Notes: generated by a model not told the origin, from the sequence alone. Shown: positions 44,189 to 54,172, counted from the stretch's first letter. The stretch: DNA of 64,000 bases from Leclercia pneumoniae (GCF_017348915.1 NZ_CP071383.1:2170001-2234000); one strand, 5' to 3'. Numbers and translations are program-made.

Positions 44189-44515
44189 TCAGGCTGCTTT
44201 CACTGCCCTGATTTTCTTACTGCCGGCCACATCAGACTCTGCGGTCTCATCTGGCGTTGCGCTTGCGGCATCATTTGATTCAGGGAGCTTACTGGTACGC
44301 AGAATATGCTGCACGGCCTCTTTCTGCTCGGCGAGATACAGACCCAGATTTTCAGCCTGTGTTTCATCCATCTGCATATCGCTTTGCAGCAGCCAGTCGG
44401 TGAACGCATCTGCCATATCAAGCAGTTTGTCGTAAGCGTCCGCCTCTTTCTTACTGGCAAATGTCATTTTCTCTTCACCTTTTCTTACGACTACAAATTT
44501 TGTTTCAACAGCCAT
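44189..44515 (-). CDS. yebG: SOS-inducible protein YebG
   Basis: 108 residues. The N-terminus MAVETKFVVVRKGEEKMTFA and SKKEADAYDKLLDMAD match E. coli YebG, a LexA-regulated DNA-damage protein of unknown function. The C-terminal part (LYLAEQKEAVQHILRTSKLP) also matches, followed by a variable acidic tail. GGAGG lies just before the ATG and a near-ideal LexA box 14 bp upstream. In E. coli yebG lies elsewhere (near purT), so here it has moved or is a second copy beside dif. Confidence 0.92.
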   Translation of the reverse strand: MAVETKFVVVRKGEEKMTFASKKEADAYDKLLDMADAFTDWLLQSDMQMDETQAENLGLYLAEQKEAVQHILRTSKLPESNDAASATPDETAESDVAGSKKIRAVKAA

Positions 44516-44528
44516 TTCATGCCTCCTA

Positions 44529-44544
44529 CTGTATTTATATACAG
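44529..44544 (-). promoter_or_regulatory. LexA box of yebG
   Basis: CTGTATTTATATACAG, with TA on both sides, fits the LexA consensus (CTGT-N8-ACAG in an AT-rich centre) very closely and overlaps the expected yebG promoter. Confidence 0.9.
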
Positions 44545-44618
44545 TATAACAGTTCCGGAATGGTGTTGCAGCCGGAATGTTGTTTATTTGTACTCCCCAG
44601 GCCAACCCCGCTGGCGCG

Positions 44619-44978
44619 CTATGCGCCATCAGCTTCTGGTGTCCCCTGGTGAAACCTTAGCTGCCATTGCCCATCATCACCGCATATCCAGCATGACGTG
44701 CGAAGAGCGCGTCTGCTGCCATCGGGGCTGAAGGTTCGGTAATGCAACAGAGCGACATTCTCTTTTAAGGAGATCAGCTGGAAATCGCTACTCTGAATCA
44801 GCGTGGTGGCGTCTTCATGCGTCAGCGCTTCAATGGTTTCTGTACGGCTAACCCATACACCGGAACGTGTAATCTCCCTGAACTCATGATGAAGGATCTT
44901 TTCCAGCCATTCGTCATCCTTTCGCCGGACGTTATGAAGTGAACATTCAAGCTCTGTTAATTGTTCAAGAAGTGTCAC
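44619..44978 (-). CDS. SnoaL/DUF4440-like small protein
   Basis: 119 residues with an NTF2-like layout: an N-terminal helix (LLEQLTELECSLHNV), LEKILHHEFREITRSGVWVSR, and the strands VALLHYRTF and WQLRFHQGTP. These proteins are small cone-shaped folds that often act as steroid-isomerase-like enzymes or stress proteins; no function can be given. The start codon is GTG. Confidence 0.65.
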   Translation of the reverse strand: MTLLEQLTELECSLHNVRRKDDEWLEKILHHEFREITRSGVWVSRTETIEALTHEDATTLIQSSDFQLISLKENVALLHYRTFSPDGSRRALRTSCWICGDDGQWQLRFHQGTPEADGA

Positions 44979-45041
44979 TGCGGCCTACCTCGCAGACGGA
45001 TTAATTCCTGGGCCTATTCAACCACATACCAGGCTGCACTG

Positions 45042-45935
45042 CTACGCACCGCGGCCACGCGCCCAGTAAGCCAAAAAGCTGATCGTCTCTTTCGACACGT
45101 TGCGTTCACCAATAAGGTAACGTCGCAGATGTTTAACCGTCGTGGATTCTGCTGCTACCCAACCGTGGAAGCGGTTATCACTTTCGGCGCGATCCCACAG
45201 TAACTCGCCCTCTTCTTCTTCTTGTACTTCCTGACAGCGGGTCAGCGCATAGTCAGGCAACATCACATGCTGTTTTACCGCCTGGAGTAGCGCCTCGCCG
45301 TAGCTGGCACCGGTCAGTTCACGCGCTAACCAGTGCACTTCTGCAAAAGGCCAGGCGCTGAGATCGCTACAATCGCCCTGCTTCGGCACTTCAATAAATA
45401 GCTGAATCTGAGGCGGCGTATCGCGATGGGCCAACTGCTCCAGAATACCCTTCACTGCGGGCAACGCCGTTTCGTCCGCAATAATCAGTCCCCGTTCGGC
45501 CTCTGGATGGGGATTCCACTCATACCCACCGCTATCTTCTGGATAATCACGGTTTGGCGCCACCATCTGCAGCGCATCGCCCGGCTGTGCGCCCATCGCC
45601 CAGGCAGATGCCGGGCCATCAGTCCCGTGCATGACGAACTCTACCTCCGCTTCCCCGGCCTCAACATCGACGCGACGCAGTGTATAAGTGCGCAGTACAG
45701 GACGACGATCTTCAGGCAGTGCCTTCGTCTGTTCCCACCAGGAACCGTCGGACGTTAACGCCGCCGGGGTGCCATTCAGCGACGGGAAAAGCAGCTTAAT
45801 ACGTTGATCCGGCGCATCGATTTTCATATGACGCACCTCGTCACCCCTAAACACGCAGCGCAGCATCGAGGGGGAAAGCCTCTCTTTCCGCGCCAGCACA
45901 ACGTTGAATAAGCGATAACTTTGCACAGCCGACAT
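45042..45935 (-). CDS. Siderophore-interacting protein (ferric-siderophore reductase)
   Basis: 297 residues of the SIP/ViuB family: an FAD-binding beta barrel with RTYTLRRVD, the MHGTDGPASAWAMGAQPGD segment, and a C-terminal NAD(P)H-binding domain with IIADETALPAVKGIL and HGWVAAESTTVKHLRRYL. It reduces Fe(III)-siderophores in the cytoplasm to free the iron. A likely Fur box lies 60 bp upstream. No siderophore synthesis genes are seen in the window, but an iutA-type receptor is 4-6 kb away. Confidence 0.9.
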   Translation of the reverse strand: MSAVQSYRLFNVVLARKERLSPSMLRCVFRGDEVRHMKIDAPDQRIKLLFPSLNGTPAALTSDGSWWEQTKALPEDRRPVLRTYTLRRVDVEAGEAEVEFVMHGTDGPASAWAMGAQPGDALQMVAPNRDYPEDSGGYEWNPHPEAERGLIIADETALPAVKGILEQLAHRDTPPQIQLFIEVPKQGDCSDLSAWPFAEVHWLARELTGASYGEALLQAVKQHVMLPDYALTRCQEVQEEEEGELLWDRAESDNRFHGWVAAESTTVKHLRRYLIGERNVSKETISFLAYWARGRGA

Positions 45936-45993
45936 AACACCGCCTTACAGCCATAACGAACAGTTAGAGAGACCGATAGTAGCAAACGGAAAT

Positions 45994-46012
45994 GATAATG
46001 AGAATGCTTATT
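45994..46012. promoter_or_regulatory. Putative Fur box upstream of the siderophore reductase
   Basis: GATAATGAGAATGCTTATT agrees with about 15 of 19 positions of the Fur consensus and is 59 bp upstream of the reductase start. Confidence 0.65.
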
Positions 46013-46068
46013 ACCACCCCGAAACGGGTGAGGAAATTCAGGATCGAAAGACTATCCTTTAGGAAGGC

Positions 46069-46464
46069 ATGACTAAAAAAAGGCGTTCCTCTATGACGGA
46101 TAAAGCTCAGAAGCTCGATGCTGGCGCATGGTTATCCCTGCCAGATCTTAAAAACGGCAATTTCGACGGTACGGTGTTTGGTACTCAGGTTTCTGTCCTG
46201 CGCTATACCCAGGAAGCGTATGGCGCCGGGCCATCACTGCACGTCCATACCTACCCGGAAATCTTTGTCATTCTTAGTGGAACAGCGCTGTTTAAAATCG
46301 GCGAAGAGGTTATTGAAGCGCAAAGCGGCGACGTACTCTTCGGCCCGGCCAACGTGCCGCATAAGTTCAAGAATACCGGTTCCGGCCCCCTTGAGACTCT
46401 GGATATTCATCTAAGTGAAAAGTGGACTCAGGAAGACCTGCCGGATGACGATCCCGACTGGTAG
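46069..46464 (+). CDS. Single-domain cupin
   Basis: 131 residues. The cupin motif 1 region is LHVHTYPEIFVILSG (two His and one Glu) and motif 2 is GDVLFGPANVPHKFKNTG. This could be a metal-binding sensor, isomerase or dioxygenase of unknown substrate. ATG at 46069 follows AGGA; ATG at 46093 (MTDKAQ) is an alternative. It is divergent from the siderophore reductase and shares its Fur box region. Confidence 0.75.
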   Translation: MTKKRRSSMTDKAQKLDAGAWLSLPDLKNGNFDGTVFGTQVSVLRYTQEAYGAGPSLHVHTYPEIFVILSGTALFKIGEEVIEAQSGDVLFGPANVPHKFKNTGSGPLETLDIHLSEKWTQEDLPDDDPDW

Positions 46465-46471
46465 GTCTGTT

Positions 46472-46489
46472 GGCCTGCCGAAGCAGGCC
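46472..46489. terminator. Hairpin between convergent cupin gene and ampC
   Basis: Perfect 7-bp stem GGCCTGC/GCAGGCC with loop CGAA. Confidence 0.6.
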
Positions 46490-46496
46490 CTGCGGC

Positions 46497-47654
<1,158 letters not shown>

Positions 47655-47820
47655 TCAGGGGCGATCGCTTCATCATCGCGTTAAGTAAAATGGCTTCTGA
47701 ATAAACAGAAATAGCATGGCAGAGAGAGGAATTATCATATTCTGCCCCGCGCATTATAAGCCTAAAATCAGGTACTTTCGTGCCACCAGCCCGGTAATGC
47801 TTCATACCTGAACACACTCT

Positions 47821-47854
47821 CTGCAGGTGAGGAGAATCTGAGGTTAACCTGCAG
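47821..47854. repeat. Inverted repeat after hipA
   Basis: 8-bp arms CTGCAGGT/ACCTGCAG, with a palindrome AGGTTAACCT overlapping the second arm. It is a possible hipA transcript end; no T run. Confidence 0.4.
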
Positions 47855-47857
47855 GCT

Positions 47858-47875
47858 TATCCCCGCTAAGGGATA
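47858..47875. promoter_or_regulatory. HipB-type operator, downstream pair, site 1
   Basis: TATCC-N8-GGATA, a perfect match to the E. coli HipB operator pattern, just beyond the hipA stop and 219 bp upstream of the ampC start. Confidence 0.75.
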
Positions 47876-47877
47876 AT

Positions 47878-49212
47878 TCAGTATTTATACCCTGTAAGGG
47901 ATAATCCATTTACCAGACGCTGATGCAGTCGCAGCACCCCGGCGGTAATGGTTTTAGCTACCCTGCTGGAGAAACCAGCCGGAAGCGCATCGTTCACGCG
48001 ACGCAGCGCATCAGGAACTTGTTGGGCGAAGGTTTGCATGATCCTCTCCATCTCGCTTTGTGCAAACCCCACTTCTTTTGCCAGCGCAAAAAAATGACGC
48101 GGATAAATACGATCGATTGCGTTCTTGCGCCCTCTGGAAGCCTTGAGCCCCATCGCCAGCTTCAGGTCGCTGATGTGCAGACCCGCCCCGCCGAGCAGCG
48201 GATAAGCTGAAAGAATGTCGTAAAACGGGGTTAGACGGTAACTGCCCCCAGGCTGGATGAACACCGAGAAGTTTTTGGCGTGCCCGTCCGTCGCGGCCAG
48301 AAGCCACTGAAAGAGCTGGAACTGCATAAAGTGATAGCGATCCTGCAGGGCTTCACTCGATCCCAGCAAAAACGACATAATCGGCAAAATACCGGGCCCG
48401 CCGTCGGATTCATACTTCAACGAAGAGGGTAAACCAAAGGCCTGACACATATCCTCCTGCGGCAATCGCAGCAACATAGTGCGATCGGCGTTCCAGCGGC
48501 GGTCAAAACGTTCCACGGCTAGCGCCCGAATCTGCCCGGCGGTAATAATGGTGGCGTCAGGAACCGCCAGCCCCAGCGCCCTGGCAAAGGCCAGACAGAA
48601 ATATTCGTTATCCACGCTGTCGCGAAGATCCAGGGTGGCATTGGGCTGTCTGATCTCCCCGATGGGCAGCTTAATAATATGGTTGGTGGGGGTTATCCCC
48701 TTCGGAATGCACCACGCGTCGTTAATCTGTAACAGCGCCGTCTTTTCCTGGGCGCCCGCCACCGAAATACGAAAATCGTTCTCGTCTTTAATCATGCCAA
48801 GCGGAATATCGGCCTGATAAGCAGAGAGCACCTTTTCGAGCCGGGGTTCATCCAGCGTCTCCCAGCGCATGATCGGGGCAGAGATGATCGCATCCGGGGG
48901 CAGCAGGGTCACGGCACCGACGCTGTCGCGGCCCACTTCCGCCAGCAGATCGAAGGGCTGTTTTGAGCGCGCCTGATAACGTTTAACAATGCGATCCCGC
49001 ACGACAGCGCTATCCGGCAACAGGTTGTCAAAGAAATTGAAGACCGCATCAGAGGTGAGCGTGCCGGTCTGCAAGGGAAGCGACAGCGAGATGGGCCTGG
49101 CGTGGCGGTTATAGAGCCACTCACGATCATATTTAAAGGTATGCGCGCCGTTAGGGAGCTTTGTTAGCTCACCAACTCGCTCATTGTTCATCCACGTCAC
49201 GAGCTTAGGCAT
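47878..49212 (-). CDS. hipA: HipA serine/threonine kinase toxin
   Basis: 444 residues. HipA phosphorylates glutamyl-tRNA synthetase in E. coli, stopping translation and causing persistence. Visible features are the N-terminal barrel (MPKLVTWMNNERVGELTKL), the autophosphorylation loop ISVAGAQEKTALL, the catalytic ATDGHAKNFS and the metal-binding FYDILSAYP. The start at 49212 overlaps the hipB stop as TAATG. The last codons (TGYKY) lie inside a HipB-like operator, so coding and regulatory sequence overlap at the 3' end. Confidence 0.95.
   Translation of the reverse strand: MPKLVTWMNNERVGELTKLPNGAHTFKYDREWLYNRHARPISLSLPLQTGTLTSDAVFNFFDNLLPDSAVVRDRIVKRYQARSKQPFDLLAEVGRDSVGAVTLLPPDAIISAPIMRWETLDEPRLEKVLSAYQADIPLGMIKDENDFRISVAGAQEKTALLQINDAWCIPKGITPTNHIIKLPIGEIRQPNATLDLRDSVDNEYFCLAFARALGLAVPDATIITAGQIRALAVERFDRRWNADRTMLLRLPQEDMCQAFGLPSSLKYESDGGPGILPIMSFLLGSSEALQDRYHFMQFQLFQWLLAATDGHAKNFSVFIQPGGSYRLTPFYDILSAYPLLGGAGLHISDLKLAMGLKASRGRKNAIDRIYPRHFFALAKEVGFAQSEMERIMQTFAQQVPDALRRVNDALPAGFSSRVAKTITAGVLRLHQRLVNGLSLTGYKY
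47886..47903. promoter_or_regulatory. HipB-type operator, downstream pair, site 2
   Basis: TATAC-N8-GGATA, one base from consensus, within the last hipA codons and exactly 28 bp from site 1 (start to start). Confidence 0.6.
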
Positions 49213-49481
49213 TACCACTCTACATCCTGATGCTGAATAGAGGTGCTATCCTCGACCGTTTCACCCTTATCATATAGCACCATCGTTAACTCCAGCGCCT
49301 GTAATAGCTTGAAGAAAGTGGTCAGGGTGATGTTGTCGGGGTTGTTTTCAAAATTCGACACCGTGGCTTGCTTGATACCAATCTTTCGGGCCAGTTCACT
49401 CTGGGTCCAGTTATTCTTCTGACGCGTTAATTTCAGGTAATTTGCCAGCTGCACGGGGCTGTAGATCATGGGTGGTTTCAT
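49212..49481 (-). CDS. hipB: HipB antitoxin and autorepressor
   Basis: 89 residues with a Cro/CI-type helix-turn-helix (SELARKIGIKQATVSNFENN) and a C-terminal tail ending in EW as in E. coli HipB, which is degraded by Lon. It binds HipA and represses the operon. ATG at 49481 is used; a second ATG four codons later is possible. Two HipB operators lie directly upstream. Confidence 0.95.
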   Translation of the reverse strand: MKPPMIYSPVQLANYLKLTRQKNNWTQSELARKIGIKQATVSNFENNPDNITLTTFFKLLQALELTMVLYDKGETVEDSTSIQHQDVEW

Positions 49482-49504
49482 AACACTCTCAGGGTGGCGG
49501 TGAA

Positions 49505-49522
49505 TATCCCCTACAAGGGATA
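49505..49522. promoter_or_regulatory. HipB operator, upstream pair, site 1
   Basis: TATCCCCTACAAGGGATA, a perfect TATCC-N8-GGATA 23 bp upstream of the hipB start. Confidence 0.9.
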
Positions 49523-49532
49523 CAGACAGGTT

Positions 49533-49550
49533 TATCCCTTATCGGAGATA
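49533..49550. promoter_or_regulatory. HipB operator, upstream pair, site 2
   Basis: TATCC-N8-AGATA, one base from consensus, 28 bp from site 1 (start to start), the same spacing as the downstream pair. Confidence 0.8.
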
Positions 49551-49612
49551 AAGTCAAGCCACTGCTGGCCCGGAGGGGGCCAGCGGAAGGTGAAAGCACA
49601 TAAGATGACGAG

Positions 49613-51802
49613 TTAAAACAGAACGGAATAGTTCAGGCCGAAGGTTCTGCCACGCCCTTTATAGGTATAGAGGCCGGCATCGCCGTAGGTCGGGCTATAG
49701 AGACCCGGCGCGCGCTGCCCCCACGTGGTGGTGTAATCTTTATCGAGCAGGTTTTCGACGCTGAAGCTCAGCTTACCCAGCGGAAGTTCGTAGCTGCCCA
49801 GTAAGTCGACCGTGTTATAGCCGTCGATCTTTTTACCGGCTTCGTCCGACACGTCAAACGTCTGTGTGCTCTGCACGCGCAGACTCAGGGGACCCGGCGC
49901 CCAGGTAAGCCACGCGCTCACTTTCGACGGGCTGGCGCTATCGACGGTGAGCTTCTGCCACTGTCCATCCACCTGCGTTTCTGATTTGATGGCGTTGAAA
50001 TTGGTACCGGTACTCCATGCGCTGTCCGGGAAGAAGTAGTCAACCTGCCCTTCAATGCCATAGATCCGGCGCTTGTCGTCCTCAATATTAATGGTCATAT
50101 CCGTTTTATTAATATTGATCGTTTTGTCAGAGAGCGAGTAATAGGCCGCAATCTGCGTACGCAGGTTATCGCCGTTATAACGCCATCCCAGTTCGTAGGC
50201 GTTGACTTTAATACCATCGAGTCTGGAGTCGTTGACGTTCACGCTATCGATCAGACGATAGTGACCGTCCACCAGCTGATAACGGCCAGAGCCGTAGTAC
50301 TTCGCCAGATCGGGAATTTCGAATCCCTGAGAGAAGTTGAACCACACCTGTTGGCGTTCCGTCACACGCCCCAGTATACCGGCGTTAAACAGCAGGTTGT
50401 TATAGCTGGTCTCCCCTCCAGGTACGGCATCGGCAGAGAGGGCATCCCCCCGGGCAATGGCCTGCTGTTGGTTATACCCCACAAAGTCATCAACTTTGTT
50501 TTTTGTGTACTGATAGCGCACGCCGCCGCTGAGCGTAATGGCGCGAATGTCGTAGCTGGATTGCAGGAACGGCGCCAGGTTGGTAATGCTGTAGCTCGGA
50601 TAACGCCCCACCCGGTACGCATTCTGCAGATCCATCCCCCCACTCTGCGCGGCCTTCGTCAGGTCGAAGAACTGCTGATTAGCATCAAAGGTCTCATGGT
50701 CAGCGTCCACCCCATACGTCAGGGTCAGGTCGTCGACGGGTTGACTGTTGAGCGTCAGTTTGCCGCCCCAGTAATCGGTATTCTGCTGAGAGGCGCCAAT
50801 GCTCCCCACGCTGCCGCCCGCAAGCGTCGGGAAAGGATAAAAGGTCAGTTTTTCGTCACGGTAGTAGATCTGCGCAACCAGATCCTGGCCCAGAAAATCG
50901 GTATTGGAGTACTGGAGGTTGATCAAATGCCGCTCGGTGCCTGGCAGACGATCGGCGTCGAGGTTGCCCGAGTTATAAGCTTTACCTTGCCCGGTAACGG
51001 CAGAGAAGTTCTCACCAAGATAGAGACCGTGTTTACCGTCCGACTCGCTTTTGTAGTACTGGGTCGTGAGCTGAATCTGCTGATGGTCGTCAATATCCAG
51101 CGTACCGGTGCCAATCACGTCAAGACGGTCTGAATACTGCAGCCCCGTCTGGGTGTTATCAATAATGACTTCGTCACGGTGGCCATCGTACCAGCCACCA
51201 TAGCGCTGATACGCCACAGAGAGTCGACCGGAAGCGCGGTCTGTGCCACCGCTTACCGCGGCCGCCACGTTTTCATCATGATCGTTATGGCTGTTAAATC
51301 CGCTTTTTATCCCAGTCTGCAGTTCAACTTCTTTCTCCGACTGCCCTTTTTTCGTGACAATGTTAATCAGGCCACCGGTACTTCCGCCGCCGTACAGCGC
51401 TGTGGCCCCCGAGATAACCTCAATACGTGAGACATTAAATGGATCGATCGCGTCAAGCTGTCGGCTGTCGCTGCGCGAAGAGTTAAGCCGAACCCCGTCC
51501 ACCATCACCATCATGGAACGACCACGCATATTCATGCCGTAATTCGTTCGCCCCTGGCTACTGACATCCATACCGGGAATTAGCTGGGCAAGAACCTCTT
51601 TCAGCTCTTTACCGCCCTGTACCTGCTGCTCAATCTCAGACTGTTCAATTACCCAGGTGGTTTGTGCCATTTCTGCCACGCTACGGTGTGAACGGCTGGC
51701 CGAGACAACGAGCTCGTCCTCTTCGGCGGCTGCCGACCAGGCTGGAGTGGATAAAAGTGCAAGCAGGCAAGGATTAAGAGCCCATAAAAAGTGACGCTGC
51801 AT
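49613..51802 (-). CDS. iutA: TonB-dependent receptor, aerobactin-receptor (IutA) type
   Basis: 729 residues with a signal peptide (1-24), TonB-box region (DELVVSASR), plug domain (ELKEVLAQLIPGMDVSSQGR and SATALYGGGSTGGLINIVTKKGQ) and a 22-strand barrel ending in aromatic F (GLNYSVLF). It resembles IutA of E. coli along its whole length, so ferric aerobactin or a related hydroxamate is the likely ligand. No iucABCD genes lie beside it, so it probably takes up siderophores made by others. A possible Fur site lies about 115 bp upstream. Confidence 0.88.
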   Translation of the reverse strand: MQRHFLWALNPCLLALLSTPAWSAAAEEDELVVSASRSHRSVAEMAQTTWVIEQSEIEQQVQGGKELKEVLAQLIPGMDVSSQGRTNYGMNMRGRSMMVMVDGVRLNSSRSDSRQLDAIDPFNVSRIEVISGATALYGGGSTGGLINIVTKKGQSEKEVELQTGIKSGFNSHNDHDENVAAAVSGGTDRASGRLSVAYQRYGGWYDGHRDEVIIDNTQTGLQYSDRLDVIGTGTLDIDDHQQIQLTTQYYKSESDGKHGLYLGENFSAVTGQGKAYNSGNLDADRLPGTERHLINLQYSNTDFLGQDLVAQIYYRDEKLTFYPFPTLAGGSVGSIGASQQNTDYWGGKLTLNSQPVDDLTLTYGVDADHETFDANQQFFDLTKAAQSGGMDLQNAYRVGRYPSYSITNLAPFLQSSYDIRAITLSGGVRYQYTKNKVDDFVGYNQQQAIARGDALSADAVPGGETSYNNLLFNAGILGRVTERQQVWFNFSQGFEIPDLAKYYGSGRYQLVDGHYRLIDSVNVNDSRLDGIKVNAYELGWRYNGDNLRTQIAAYYSLSDKTININKTDMTINIEDDKRRIYGIEGQVDYFFPDSAWSTGTNFNAIKSETQVDGQWQKLTVDSASPSKVSAWLTWAPGPLSLRVQSTQTFDVSDEAGKKIDGYNTVDLLGSYELPLGKLSFSVENLLDKDYTTTWGQRAPGLYSPTYGDAGLYTYKGRGRTFGLNYSVLF

Positions 51803-51915
51803 GGGTGTAACGTTTCCTGTAGGTGGAGGTTAAACGTAACGCAGGCCGTACGATGAAGCTTTATCGCGCAAAAACAGGGGGTAAGAATCGTATTCAGCCT
51901 GCGGGCTTTGTTCGA

Positions 51916-51937
51916 AACGATTCTCGTTATGATATTT
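51916..51937. promoter_or_regulatory. Possible Fur-type site upstream of iutA
   Basis: A dyad AACGA-TTC-TCGTT followed by ATGATATTT, of the AACGAGAATC.TT kind often bound by Fur, 114 bp before the iutA start. Confidence 0.4.
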
Positions 51938-52066
51938 ATTTCTGTTACATAAACAATGCGGAATGTAATAATTCATTAACAGGAAGGCAGTGGGTTTTTC
52001 TTTAACGGCTTGATTATTCGAAACAACATCCTCTCCCTACCTTTTTTGCCCATTCATTAAACAGGG

Positions 52067-52954
52067 TTAATCTCTGGCTGGAGAGGTTAATGACGATTTA
52101 AGGGTATCAATAAAGGTGGTCACCCGCAGCGGCAGGAAACGTGTGGTGGGCAGTACCGCCCAGATGGAGAGCGACTGCGGACGCACATCCGCCAGAACGA
52201 TCTCGACCAGCGTGCCGTCGTTGAGCTCCTTTAATACATCCCAGCGGGTCAACTGTACCAACCCCAACCCCTGTACGCAGAGTTCGCGCACCCCTTCTAC
52301 GTTATCGGAGCTGAAACGCCCTTCTACGGCGGCGCTGATGATCTCGCCATCACGCTCAAATACCCATTGCGGCACGCTGGTCAGACGTAGGCAGTTATGT
52401 TCCGCCAGGTCGGCAAGGGTTTGGGGATGACCGAAGGCGTGCAGATAAGCCGGCGAGGCGCAGACAATGCGGGGGTTATCACAAATCTTACGTGCAATCA
52501 GGTTCGAGTTTTTCAGCGGAGCAATTCGGATCGCCACATCAATACCCCTGCCGACAATATCCACCACGTCTTCGCCGAGCTGCAGATCAATATTGAGCTT
52601 CGGATTCGCCGCAAGCAACCCGGGCACCAGCGGCAGTATATTACGCCGCCCAAAGCCGGTGGGCGCCGTGATCCGTAACAGTCCGGAAGCCCCCTGTGTG
52701 GTGGGTGAAAAGAGCGCTTTCGCCCCCGTTTCGGCATCCACCAGCGCCCGGGCATAGGGCAAAAACTCCATCCCTTCCTGGGTTAACGACACCGAGCGGG
52801 TTGTGCGTTGCAGCAGCCGGGTGCCCAGCTCCTGTTCCAGAGAGGCCAGCCTGCGTGAGACGGCCATCGGCGTGACATCCAGCCGCTTCGCAGCCTGCGT
52901 CAGGCTACGGGTTTCGGTGATCGCCAGAAACAGCGAGACATCCTGAAGATTCAT
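52067..52954 (-). CDS. LysR-family transcriptional regulator
   Basis: 295 residues with the LysR DNA-binding domain (VSLFLAITETRSLTQAAKRLDVTPMAVSRRL split over residues 5-35) and a C-terminal effector domain. GGAG before the ATG at 52954 fixes the start; the frame open to 53005 reaches into the promoter. It is divergent from the OYE-type reductase, 120 bp apart, its probable target. Confidence 0.88.
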   Translation of the reverse strand: MNLQDVSLFLAITETRSLTQAAKRLDVTPMAVSRRLASLEQELGTRLLQRTTRSVSLTQEGMEFLPYARALVDAETGAKALFSPTTQGASGLLRITAPTGFGRRNILPLVPGLLAANPKLNIDLQLGEDVVDIVGRGIDVAIRIAPLKNSNLIARKICDNPRIVCASPAYLHAFGHPQTLADLAEHNCLRLTSVPQWVFERDGEIISAAVEGRFSSDNVEGVRELCVQGLGLVQLTRWDVLKELNDGTLVEIVLADVRPQSLSIWAVLPTTRFLPLRVTTFIDTLKSSLTSPARD

Positions 52955-53074
52955 AGCAACTCCGTCATGGCGATTATAACGATAAATGATATACAGCCTT
53001 ATCATTTTGCCCGGTTTATAGCGTATTCGTCAGTGATTATAGTGCTTAAAAGAGTTAAAACTGACAGGACTTCT

Positions 53075-54172
53075 ATGAACAGCTCCCCCCTTCTTATCCC
53101 TGGCCGCATTGGACATGTCGCGCTAAAAAACCGCCTTGTGGTGGCCCCCATGACTCGCGTCACCGCAACCGTCGATGGGCATGCCACGGAAAGGATGAAG
53201 TCGTACTATCAGGATTTTGCGCGCGGCGGCTTCGGGCTGGTGATCTCCGAGGGGATCTATATCGATCGGGCATGGTCACAAACCTATGCCTTCCAGGCGG
53301 GGCTAACCAGCCCGCAGCAGGCGGCCGCCTGGCGTAGCGTCACCGACGCCGTGCACCGTCAGCAGGGTAAAATCTTCGCGCAGATCCAGCATGCGGGCGC
53401 CCTCTCACAGGGAAACCACTATCTGAGCGGTACCGTGGCCCCGTCGGCTATTCGCCCGGTAGGTCAACAGATGGCCTTCTACCGGGGGGAAGGTGAATAC
53501 CCTGTTCCACGCGCACTCAATGAAGCCGAGATCGGCGCGATTATCGACAGCTTCTCCGATGCCGCCAGCTACGCCGTGAACGTTGCCGGATTTGATGGCG
53601 TGGAGATCCACGGCGCTAACGGGTATCTTCTCGATCAGTTCTTCACCGACTATACCAATACGCGCAACGACCGCTGGGGTGGCGATATCGCCGGACGCTT
53701 GCGTCTGAGCCTGGAGGTGATCGCATCGGTGCGTGCTCGTGTAGGGGCGGATGTGGTTGTCGGCATACGTCTGTCCCAGGCCAAGGTTAATGACTTTTTC
53801 CATAAATGGGCTAATGGCGAAGAGGATGCGCGCACCGTGTTTACGTTGCTGGCGCACTCGGGCATTGATTACCTGCATCTCACCGAGCACGAAGCCTGGC
53901 AGCCGGCCTTCCCGGACAACCCGCTCTCGCTGGTGGAACTGGCGCGTAAATACGCCCCACAGTTGACGCTAATGGCGAACGGCAGTTTGCATGATAAGGC
54001 GCGGGCGGAAGAAGTCATGGGAATGGGAGCTGATTTTATCTCCCTGGGCCGGGGAGCCCTGGCCAATCATGACTGGCCAAACCGTATTGCAGCGGGGACG
54101 ACACCGCGTGATTTTGATAACGCGATTCTTTCACCCATTGCGGATATTAAAGAGAGCGAGCTGGTGATCTGA
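53075..54172 (+). CDS. NADH:flavin oxidoreductase, Old Yellow Enzyme family
   Basis: 365 residues. An FMN TIM barrel with RLVVAPMTRVTA, QIQHAGALS, GVEIHGANGYLLDQF (substrate-binding His and Asn), NDRWGG and a C-terminal FISLGRGALAN phosphate-binding motif. It reduces activated alkenes or similar electrophiles with NAD(P)H. It is divergent from a LysR gene, so likely induced by such a compound. The start at 53075 follows AGGA. Confidence 0.9.
   Translation: MNSSPLLIPGRIGHVALKNRLVVAPMTRVTATVDGHATERMKSYYQDFARGGFGLVISEGIYIDRAWSQTYAFQAGLTSPQQAAAWRSVTDAVHRQQGKIFAQIQHAGALSQGNHYLSGTVAPSAIRPVGQQMAFYRGEGEYPVPRALNEAEIGAIIDSFSDAASYAVNVAGFDGVEIHGANGYLLDQFFTDYTNTRNDRWGGDIAGRLRLSLEVIASVRARVGADVVVGIRLSQAKVNDFFHKWANGEEDARTVFTLLAHSGIDYLHLTEHEAWQPAFPDNPLSLVELARKYAPQLTLMANGSLHDKARAEEVMGMGADFISLGRGALANHDWPNRIAAGTTPRDFDNAILSPIADIKESELVI

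Noticed and set aside
43991..44278. 95-codon plus-strand frame near yebG
   Set aside because: It crosses the yebG terminator and the end of yebG on the other strand and has no ribosome site; a shadow frame.
50261..51133. 290-codon plus-strand frame opposite iutA
   Set aside because: Antisense to the complete receptor gene, no family features.
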